A stretch of 7,367 nt of DNA from Gammaproteobacteria bacterium (GTDB taxonomy: Bacteria > Pseudomonadota > Gammaproteobacteria > GRL18), in assembly GCA_030632625.1 (NCBI GenBank), contig DAOVUK010000146.1:1-7367 (forward strand), read 5' to 3'. Each line of letters opens with the position of its first letter. The first letter of the stretch is position 1. The position numbers and the translations under genes are program-made. A model generated the notes under the pieces. That model was not told the origin of the DNA and made no database searches. It saw only the letters and a list, made by a program, of their open reading frames with translations. Positions 1 through 4,752 of the stretch are shown here, in pieces.

Positions 1-59
1 CATTCATAGATAGGGTAGAGACGTTGCATGCAACGTCTCTACGTATGCTTACCACCCTG
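1..59 (+). repeat. 59-bp inverted repeat, left copy, with 28-bp palindrome
   Basis: This segment is the exact reverse complement of 6568-6626. Its core, 15-42, is a perfect 28-bp palindrome with outer arms GTAGAGA/TCTCTAC, inner arms CGTT/AACG and centre GCATGC. The flanks outside the palindrome are asymmetric, so the element has an orientation. Weaker similarity to the distal copy continues to about position 81 (shared TTACGTGAC and GTAGA with a 4-nt gap), so the original unit was longer than 59 bp. It looks like a dispersed REP- or MITE-like element. From memory, closely similar GTAGAGAC-type palindromes are common in cyanobacteria and some other phyla, but I could not check this. The copy may extend beyond the left edge. 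Confidence 0.93.
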
Positions 60-60
60 G

Positions 61-104
61 CGGTCATTACGTGACCGTAGAGAGAAGGCATGCCTTCTCT
101 CTAC
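61..104 (+). repeat. small hairpin and second 28-bp palindrome
   Basis: Positions 77-104 form a perfect 28-bp palindrome with the same outer arms (GTAGAGA/TCTCTAC) and centre (GCATGC) as the palindrome at 15-42. The inner arms are GAAG/CTTC instead of CGTT/AACG. All four differences per arm are matched by compensating changes in the other arm. Just before it, 61-77 can fold into a 6-bp stem (CGGTCA/TGACCG) with a 5-nt loop. It belongs to the same palindrome family as the 59-bp repeat and sits in tandem with it. Confidence 0.9.
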
Positions 105-111
105 AATTTGG

Positions 112-138
112 AAAAGTACGCATTTTTGTGAAGAGCCG
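112..138 (+). repeat. 27-nt dispersed motif, copy A
   Basis: The copy starts AAAAGTACG and ends TGTGAAGAGCCG. Two further copies lie at 754-780 and 6650-6676 in the same orientation; 20 of 27 positions are identical in all three. It starts 8 nt after the 28-bp palindrome at 77-104. Read on the minus strand it begins GGCTCTTCAC, which recalls the terminal inverted repeats of some ISL3-family insertion sequences. No partner inverted end or transposase is present, so this is only a possibility. The rest of the gap up to the gene at 263 shows no convincing promoter or RNA gene. Confidence 0.7.
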
Positions 139-262
139 AATTTTATATGGACTGAACGCTAAAAATAGATGGCTTATGTTGAATTATTTAGTCGGTTTTA
201 TCTGATTTATTTCTTATTTAATATGACTGAATTGAGTAACTGATCACCGGGAGAAAAATAAT

Positions 263-667
263 ATGTACTCAGGCCGTTGTCTTTGTGCTGCTGTCCAGTT
301 TGAAATTAAAGGTCAGATTAGTCATATCGTACATTGTCATTGCTCACAATGCCGAAAAGCTCAGGGGAGTGCCTTTGCAACTAATGGTATTGTAAAGTCA
401 TGTGATTTTAAAATACTCTGTGGTGAAGATAAACTCACTGCTTATGAAGCAACACCTGGGCAGACAAAGTACTTCTGCAGGATTTGCGGCTCGCCCATTG
501 TAAGTAAGACAAAATCAAAGCCCGATCAGGTACGGATTCGCTTAGGGACAGTTTTTTCTGATGTGAGTGAACGACCTGAGGCACATATATTTACCACCTC
601 AAAGGCGAACTGGGAAGATATTAGCGGGAATTTACCGCAATATGAATCTTATGAGCCGGGTCGATAA
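263..667 (+). CDS. GFA/CENP-V family zinc-binding protein
   Basis: This 134-residue protein has the cysteine pattern of the GFA family (glutathione-dependent formaldehyde-activating enzyme-like, CENP-V/Mss4-like fold). The zinc ligand candidates are C6-x-C8 near the N-terminus, C25-x-C27-x2-C30 in the HCHCSQCRK segment, and C72-x2-C75 in FCRICGSPI. The length matches single-domain family members. Well-studied relatives bind glutathione or were proposed to help condense formaldehyde with it, but most members have no proven reaction, so the substrate here is unknown. A GGGAG ribosome-binding site at 249-253 precedes the ATG by 9 nt and fixes the start. The gene converges on a glutathione S-transferase and lies near an HxlR regulator, which fits glutathione-linked detoxification, though that role is inferred from context. 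It is probably a soluble cytoplasmic protein. Confidence 0.88.
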   Translation: MYSGRCLCAAVQFEIKGQISHIVHCHCSQCRKAQGSAFATNGIVKSCDFKILCGEDKLTAYEATPGQTKYFCRICGSPIVSKTKSKPDQVRIRLGTVFSDVSERPEAHIFTTSKANWEDISGNLPQYESYEPGR

Positions 668-678
668 GCGGACCGTTT

Positions 679-695
679 CTATGTTAAAAACATAG
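679..695 (+). terminator. possible weak terminator hairpin after GFA gene
   Basis: CTATGTT and AACATAG form a 7-bp perfect stem around an AAA loop, 11 nt after the GFA stop codon. The stem is AT-rich and no T-run follows, so it would be a poor intrinsic terminator by itself. It lies between two convergent genes, where a bidirectional hairpin would make sense. Confidence 0.3.
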
Positions 696-753
696 CAACA
701 TACAACTGAGGACTTCGTCTGCTCTGATGCTAATGCTTATTTATATTTTTAAT

Positions 754-780
754 AAAAGTACGGACTTTTGTGATGAACCC
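754..780 (+). repeat. 27-nt dispersed motif, copy B, abutting GST stop
   Basis: This copy starts AAAAGTACG and ends TGTGATGAACCC, matching the copies at 112 and 6650. It touches the last base of the GST stop codon (TAG, minus strand, 780-782). In this copy AAAAGT and ACTTTT also pair as a 6-bp stem with a 4-nt loop, so on the minus strand it could act as a weak terminator, followed by an A/T-rich stretch. No 28-bp palindrome accompanies it, unlike copies A and C. Confidence 0.65.
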
Positions 781-1379
781 TATTTTATTTTCTGATAAGC
801 CTCTCTATTACCTAGTCGCTGACAATAATCATGCAATACAGAAAATCGCTGCAGTATATCAGGAACCCAGAACAGCAGGTATGCCAGCATAATATCTGCG
901 GTCGAGAATTGCTCACCCAATAAATATTGTTTATCTTTTAATAAACCATTGAGTATTTTCAGAGTATAGATAGTTTGTTTTTTATTCCAGTCAGCAATGG
1001 CCTTAACCCGCTTGTCCTCGGGTAAAATCCGGGTGTGCAGCAAATAGTTAAAGGCGGGCGGTTCCAGAGTTGCCGGTGCATAAAACATCCACTGCTCATA
1101 TTCAGCTCTGAGAGGATCATCCAGTGCCGGAGCCAGTCCCTGCTGTGGAAACTGATCGGTCAGCCAATGGCAGATAGCGCCTGATTCAAAGATGACTTTA
1201 CCATCGATCTCCAATGCCGGTACCTGGCCATAGGGATGAATTTTCCTGTATTTTTTAGTCATGCCCTCGCTCTTAAAGATATCAATCTCAATGTATGTAT
1301 AATCCAGACCTAATTCTTCCAGCAGCCATTGCGGCCGCATAGAGCGTGTTTTTTTTAATCCATAAAGTGTTAATTTCAT
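780..1379 (-). CDS. glutathione S-transferase family protein
   Basis: This 199-residue protein has the two-domain GST layout. The N-terminal thioredoxin-fold half contains TRSMRPQWLLEELG at 11-24, the cis-proline segment QVPALEIDG and the glutathione-contacting ES of VIFESGAI. The all-helical C-terminal half carries the N-capping box STAD at 159-162. Position 10 is lysine, so this is not a beta-class enzyme with catalytic Cys10; Thr11 or Ser13 are the likelier hydroxyl residues contacting the thiol. Family members conjugate glutathione to electrophiles or act as peroxidases or thiol transferases; which applies here cannot be told. A GGAG site 7 nt upstream supports the ATG at 1379. The gene is divergent from an hxlR-type regulator, and their shared intergenic region carries repeated half-sites, so repression or redox control by that regulator is likely. 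Confidence 0.93.
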   Translation of the reverse strand: MKLTLYGLKKTRSMRPQWLLEELGLDYTYIEIDIFKSEGMTKKYRKIHPYGQVPALEIDGKVIFESGAICHWLTDQFPQQGLAPALDDPLRAEYEQWMFYAPATLEPPAFNYLLHTRILPEDKRVKAIADWNKKQTIYTLKILNGLLKDKQYLLGEQFSTADIMLAYLLFWVPDILQRFSVLHDYCQRLGNREAYQKIK

Positions 1380-1409
1380 CGTTTACTCCGCTGGTGACAC
1401 TCAATAAAC

Positions 1410-1456
1410 TAGTCACTTTCTTTTTTAAAGTTACTACAGCTTAAATTAGTTACTTT
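1410..1456. promoter_or_regulatory. probable HxlR operator: three TAGTnACTTT half-sites
   Basis: TAGTCACTTT (1410-1419) and AAAGTTACTA (1427-1436) form an inverted repeat matching at 9 of 10 positions around a 7-nt spacer. A third half-site, TAGTTACTTT (1447-1456), follows on the plus strand and matches each of the others at 9 of 10. HxlR-family dimers bind such dyads, and the cluster sits in the divergent gap between the GST gene and the hxlR-like gene. The dyad begins about 30 nt upstream of the GST start codon, where binding would cover its promoter or first transcribed bases. The third half-site lies nearer the regulator gene and may allow autoregulation. Binding is inferred from position and symmetry. 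Confidence 0.72.
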
Positions 1457-1491
1457 AAAAATGCAAGTTATGAATCATAAAGGTTGAATGC

Positions 1492-1497
1492 TATACT
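1492..1497 (+). promoter_or_regulatory. candidate -10 box for the hxlR-like gene
   Basis: TATACT matches the sigma-70 -10 consensus at five of six bases. The -35 region is poor (TTATGA at 1468-1473 with 18-nt spacing). A start site about 7 nt downstream would fall at or beside the ATG at 1504, implying a leaderless mRNA. Confidence 0.4.
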
Positions 1498-1503
1498 TAG
1501 TTT

Positions 1504-1890
1504 ATGAAGACAAAGCCCGAATTCAAACGCTCTGCCTGTGCTATCGCCAACACCCTGGATATTCTTGGTGATAAATGGACTCTGCTGGTGGTTCGTGACC
1601 TTTACCTGGGTAAAAAAACCTATAGTGAATTTCAGAACTCAGCCGAGAAAATTCCTAGCAATATCCTGGCTGAGCGATTGAAACGTCTGCAGTCTGCAGG
1701 CATTATCAGTAAACAAAGTTACCAGCAGCGCCCCGTCCGTTATGCCTATCAATTAACAGAAAAGGGTGAGGCCCTGGCTCCGGTTTTAAAAGAAATGGTT
1801 ATCTGGGGAAATAAATTTATACCGGATACTATTAGTATGGAAAGAGTAGAAAAACTGCTTGCCCGACAAAAGCGCCAAAAACTTACCTGA
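1504..1890 (+). CDS. HxlR-family winged-helix transcriptional regulator
   Basis: This 128-residue protein follows the HxlR/MarR-like pattern: N-terminal Cys12, the LDILGDKWTLLVVRDLYLGKKTYSEF helix block, recognition-helix region IPSNILAERLKRLQSAGII, wing RPVRYAYQLTEKG, and a C-terminal dimerisation helix around VLKEMVIWG. Cys12 is the only cysteine and sits where redox- or electrophile-sensing relatives such as YodB and HypR of Bacillus have their reactive cysteine, so thiol modification is a plausible signal. The start cannot lie further upstream because an in-frame TAG occupies 1498-1500. No ribosome-binding site lies at normal distance; the nearest, AAAGG, ends 20 nt before the ATG. The gene is divergent from the GST gene, with a half-site cluster between them, so it probably controls that gene and itself. 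The inducer is unknown. Confidence 0.93.
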   Translation: MKTKPEFKRSACAIANTLDILGDKWTLLVVRDLYLGKKTYSEFQNSAEKIPSNILAERLKRLQSAGIISKQSYQQRPVRYAYQLTEKGEALAPVLKEMVIWGNKFIPDTISMERVEKLLARQKRQKLT

Positions 1891-1946
1891 TTGATATGTC
1901 GCTGTCCTCTTGTACGGGCAGTATATTCCCGAAAAGTGAACGCTCT

Positions 1947-3434
1947 TCAGGAACAGTTATTTGTTGTGGATTCAAAGCGCTTTTTTTCTTCAACAAGTGT
2001 ATCAACCAGAGCTAAAACCTCATCACTACTGGCTTCTGTTAATTTAAAATAGTCCAGAATCTGAGTTTGTAATTGCTTGCTGCGCAGCCAGTCATCACGT
2101 GCAATAATGTCCAGAATCTGATGCACGTTAGAGTGTACAGCGTGATGCGGCACCTGCAGTTTAGTATAGGCAGGCAAGTGACTATATTGAGAACCACCCG
2201 TATCATCCTGCAGCCATAGGCCGAAACGGCAATTTTGATCATTGATCTCGACATCTTTTGCTTCCTGCGAATCCCGACCGGTATCCAGTATCCGGTAAGC
2301 TTTTTGTACATAAACAATGTGATCAACTTTGGCCAGTGTGGCGAAACTGATCAGACGAGTATGGCTGACCACTTCCAGCGTTTTTTGGGAAACTTCTGAA
2401 AAACGGGCAAAATTTTGTTTAAATTCGTTAATAACCTGATGTGATTTCTGAGACAGTTCATTCATTTTTTCAGTGTCATTAAAAATAGTGGTACTGGAAT
2501 CAACCAGCTGTTTAATAATACGGGTAATATTATCGGTTGCCTCCTTAGTCTCCACCGCAAGATTTCTCACTTCATCAGCCACCACAGCAAACCCCCGGCC
2601 GGCTTCTCCGGCTCTTGCTGCTTCAATGGCTGCATTTAAGGCCAGTAAGTTGGTTTTATCCGCAACACCGGCAATGAATGAGGTCACTTCAGTAATTTCC
2701 TTACTGGCTTCACTTAAAGTTTGCGTTGAGCCGCGCATAGTTTCAATAGAGTGAATCAGCTGGCTGATGTTATCTAATACCTCTTTAACCGTTTGCTCAC
2801 TTTTTTGTGCTGTTTCTGCTGATTCTGCTGATGTGGTTTCAACATGCGACATTTCAGCAGCCATTAATATCAGATCAGCCTGGTTTTTCTTCAGATTCTC
2901 CAGAAGCTTAATATTTCTTAATTTATCCAGTTCAAACAATAATTCATCTTTTTGTTTTTGCCAATAGCCGTCTTCCATCTGACTCACGGTTTTATCAATC
3001 TCTGAGAGTATCTGGGCAAACACACCATGTACACCCACTGGAAAAGTGCTTCTATAGAATTTTCCATCCCAGATACACTCAAAAACCGTATGAACTTCCC
3101 GGATAAATGTTTCCATTTGATCCAGTGTCCCGTTCACTTTAAGGGCAATATCGTTCACCGGTGTTGTGATGGATTTATTGATGGGAAAAATGCGATCTTC
3201 CAGTTTACCCTGTACCATATTGTTGGTGACTCGCTGCAGTGCCTGTTCCATTTCTGCACGGTAGCGATTTTGTCTGTTTAATAAAACCAGCAAAATAACA
3301 GCAATAATCAGCAGAGCAATCACTATCGGATCCAGCCCGTGACGGATAAATGAATAAACAGGAAAAGTGATTAACAGGACCCCAATCAGTGTTATTAAAG
3401 TTTTTGCTTCAAATCGAGAGAGCAAATTGCTCAT
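1947..3434 (-). CDS. methyl-accepting chemotaxis protein with C-terminal CZB domain
   Basis: This 495-residue receptor has two transmembrane helices (about 12-30 and 36-53) joined by a very short loop, so it has no periplasmic sensor domain, as in Aer. A diverged HAMP-like linker follows (about 57-160, with GKLEDRI and later WDGKFYR). The signalling domain tip, around residues 258-295, contains the hallmark [21 protein letters not shown] stretch, which contacts CheA and CheW. The C-terminus is a CZB (chemoreceptor zinc-binding) domain with candidate ligands His372, Cys402 in CRFGLWL, and His430/His434 of an HxxxH pair. CZB domains bind zinc, and in some receptors the zinc-cysteine site senses hypochlorite or zinc. 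The start lies inside the upstream PAS gene, 26 bp before its end, with a GGGAG site 6 nt upstream. The input probably comes from the co-encoded PAS protein. Confidence 0.94.
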   Translation of the reverse strand: MSNLLSRFEAKTLITLIGVLLITFPVYSFIRHGLDPIVIALLIIAVILLVLLNRQNRYRAEMEQALQRVTNNMVQGKLEDRIFPINKSITTPVNDIALKVNGTLDQMETFIREVHTVFECIWDGKFYRSTFPVGVHGVFAQILSEIDKTVSQMEDGYWQKQKDELLFELDKLRNIKLLENLKKNQADLILMAAEMSHVETTSAESAETAQKSEQTVKEVLDNISQLIHSIETMRGSTQTLSEASKEITEVTSFIAGVADKTNLLALNAAIEAARAGEAGRGFAVVADEVRNLAVETKEATDNITRIIKQLVDSSTTIFNDTEKMNELSQKSHQVINEFKQNFARFSEVSQKTLEVVSHTRLISFATLAKVDHIVYVQKAYRILDTGRDSQEAKDVEINDQNCRFGLWLQDDTGGSQYSHLPAYTKLQVPHHAVHSNVHQILDIIARDDWLRSKQLQTQILDYFKLTEASSDEVLALVDTLVEEKKRFESTTNNCS

Positions 3435-3927
3435 AGCTGACTCCCTGTTGTTCCAGTTTTGTTATTAACAGTGCTGTGGAAACTGCCATCGCATTTTTTG
3501 CAGCGCTATTTTTTTCAGCCGTCAGCATTTCTTTATATATCGGCTCAATGACAGCCAGAGCCTGCAGCGAAGGTTTACGCCGGACCGAGTAATAACCAAT
3601 CATTTTATGATTATTATCATAGCTGGGAGTGACATTGGCAAACACCCAGTAAAAACCGCCATCTTTGGACATGTTTTTGACATAACCATTAAATTCCTGA
3701 CCCGATTGTAACGTTTTCCATAATAGCTCAAAAACAGATCTTGGCATATCCGGGTGACGGATAATATTATGCTGTGTATTGAGTAGTTCATATTGCGAAT
3801 AGCCTGAAAATTCGATAAAAATCTCATTGGCATAGGTGATTTTACCTTTCAAGTCCGTTTTAGATACAATAAAATCATTGTCGCGCATCACTCGTTCCTT
3901 TTGAGTGGCTGCTATTTTGTTTTTCAT
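3409..3927 (-). CDS. Aer-like PAS domain protein (CetB-like), putative FAD redox sensor
   Basis: This 172-residue soluble protein consists of an Aer-type PAS domain (about 15-120) plus a C-terminal helical tail. Key residues are Asn34, Arg57-His58-Pro-Asp60 (RHPDMP), Trp70 and the [18 protein letters not shown] strand pair. From memory these fall at the same positions as the FAD-binding residues of E. coli Aer, which supports the ATG at 3927. An alternative ATG at 3888 (Met14) has a better AGGA site but would remove the TxxE segment that matches N-termini of Aer relatives. E. coli Aer is one polypeptide with membrane and signalling parts; here those parts are a separate overlapping gene. This matches the CetB/CetA two-protein energy-taxis design. 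It likely reports electron-transport or redox state to the receptor. FAD binding is inferred from residues. Confidence 0.9.
   Translation of the reverse strand: MKNKIAATQKERVMRDNDFIVSKTDLKGKITYANEIFIEFSGYSQYELLNTQHNIIRHPDMPRSVFELLWKTLQSGQEFNGYVKNMSKDGGFYWVFANVTPSYDNNHKMIGYYSVRRKPSLQALAVIEPIYKEMLTAEKNSAAKNAMAVSTALLITKLEQQGVSYEQFALSI
3441..3445 (-). promoter_or_regulatory. ribosome-binding site for the chemoreceptor inside the PAS gene
   Basis: GGGAG on the minus strand lies 6 nt upstream of the receptor ATG at 3434 and within the PAS coding sequence. It shows that the receptor has its own start, so the split between PAS and receptor is a real gene boundary and not a frameshift artefact. The overlap suggests translational coupling. 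Confidence 0.75.
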
Positions 3928-3958
3928 AAGAGTCTCAGGGGTGACATATTAGCAATTA

Positions 3959-3985
3959 TTATCGGCGCATTGTTATTGTAGTGTA
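3959..3985 (-). promoter_or_regulatory. probable sigma-28 (FliA) promoter of the PAS/chemoreceptor operon
   Basis: On the minus strand GCCGATAA (3966 down to 3959) is an exact match to the FliA -10 element. Fifteen nt upstream, where TAAA is expected, is TACA (3985-3982), a 3 of 4 match. The predicted start near 3951 leaves a leader of about 24 nt before the PAS ATG. A sigma-70-like TTGTCA/TACACT pair with 16-nt spacing overlaps further upstream, so dual control is possible. FliA control would tie expression to flagellar assembly, as is usual for chemotaxis genes. Confidence 0.68.
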
Positions 3986-4044
3986 TTTATAAAGTATAGT
4001 ATGACAATATCGTAAATAACAGACTTAATTAATGGGAATAATGT

Positions 4045-4617
4045 ATGGCTCACACAACTGAATCCTTATCAGAACTTTATATGATGACTGGTCAATTTGA
4101 TGATCATATTGATTTTAAAAACAAATTAAGCAATGCCTTGTCACAGAGTAATAAAGTGGTTCAATTGAGAAAAAAGAATATTGAAAACAGTGAATATTTA
4201 GCCTTAGCTAAGATTGCAGAATCAGTGTGCAGACAGTTCAATAGTATTTTATTATTGGCTGCATCTATTGATATTTTTACTCAGGCTCATGCCGACGGTC
4301 TGCATTTAAACAGCCGGGTTTTATTTGAATATGATAGTAGACCTATTGCAGAACAACACCTGTTATCTGTCTCATGCCACAATCTGGAAGAAATGACACA
4401 GGCTGAAAAATTGGGTGCTGATATTTTATTACTGTCGCCAGTCAAAGCAACATCAAGCCATCCTGAATTAGAAGCGATAGGCTGGCAGAAATTTAAGCAA
4501 ATGATTGCACATGTTCAGTGTCCGGTTTATGCATTGGGGGGTATGCAGGCTTCTGATCTGACTGATGCTAAGCAAGCAGGGGCTAAGGGTATAGCCGTTT
4601 CTTCATTTTGGAAATAA
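4045..4617 (+). CDS. ThiE/TenI-like TIM-barrel protein, non-canonical
   Basis: This 190-residue protein is a thiamine-phosphate-synthase-like barrel. It has the opening strand LYMMTGQF (11-18), VVQLRKK (38-44), GLHLNS (85-90), SVSCH (108-112), GADILLLSPVKATSSHP (124-140) and the phosphate-binding-type end VYALGG (161-166) with GIAVSSFW. Canonical ThiE has a GQxD motif after the HL strand and a TxTK-type loop; here these are NSRV and TSSH, so ordinary thiamine phosphate synthesis is doubtful. The pattern is closest to the ThiE-like C-terminal domain fused to MutT/Nudix hydrolases in many gammaproteobacteria, but no Nudix domain is encoded here. TenI-like aminase activity is another option. The ATG at 4045 has GGGA 7 nt upstream. 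It is divergent from the chemotaxis pair and followed by a strong hairpin, so it is probably a single-gene unit. Confidence 0.82.
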   Translation: MAHTTESLSELYMMTGQFDDHIDFKNKLSNALSQSNKVVQLRKKNIENSEYLALAKIAESVCRQFNSILLLAASIDIFTQAHADGLHLNSRVLFEYDSRPIAEQHLLSVSCHNLEEMTQAEKLGADILLLSPVKATSSHPELEAIGWQKFKQMIAHVQCPVYALGGMQASDLTDAKQAGAKGIAVSSFWK

Positions 4618-4634
4618 TGGCAGTATGTGTTTTA

Positions 4635-4666
4635 GGGCCGTGGAAATAATAAAATTTCCACGGCCC
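4635..4666 (+). terminator. strong hairpin after the ThiE-like gene
   Basis: GGGCCGTGGAAAT (4635-4647) and ATTTCCACGGCCC (4654-4666) form a perfect 13-bp stem with a 6-nt AATAAA loop, starting 17 nt after the stop codon. The sequence that follows (CTTAACAATAG) lacks a proper T-run. It is most simply a terminator or mRNA-stabilising 3' stem. Confidence 0.65.
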
Positions 4667-4714
4667 CTTAACAATAGTAGCTGAAACATCCATAGAGAAA
4701 CTGTCTGTATGGGT

Positions 4715-4720
4715 TATAAT
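4715..4720 (+). promoter_or_regulatory. candidate -10 box for the PilZ-like gene
   Basis: This is a perfect TATAAT. A transcript starting about 7 nt later would have a leader of about 26 nt containing the GGAA site before the ATG at 4753. No good -35 box lies 16-18 nt upstream and there is no extended TGn element, so activator help may be needed. Confidence 0.4.
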
Positions 4721-4752
4721 CGAATAATAGATATAAATTTTTGGAACTCATT

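Noticed and set aside
1..138. CRISPR-like array from clustered palindromes
   Set aside because: Only two palindromes occur and their arms differ. There is no regular spacer series and no cas gene.
1891..1946. Terminator between the convergent hxlR-like and chemoreceptor genes
   Set aside because: Only weak 4-6 bp stems (for example CGGG/CCCG) without T-runs could be drawn, which is not enough to call one.
2473..3281. Plus-strand open frames across the chemoreceptor gene
   Set aside because: They are antisense to a well-supported chemoreceptor, have low-complexity translations and show no recognisable domain.
3409..3434. Possible frameshift joining PAS and chemoreceptor into one Aer-like protein
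   Set aside because: The receptor start has its own GGGAG site 6 nt upstream, the PAS protein has a complete tail, and two-gene versions of this receptor are known. The overlap is therefore a normal gene boundary.
4045..4617. Calling the barrel protein thiE
   Set aside because: The GQxD and TxTK-type motifs needed for thiamine phosphate synthase are not present.
4741..4752. TTG start for the PilZ-like protein
   Set aside because: The ATG at 4753 has GGAA at proper distance, and the TTG overlaps that site.
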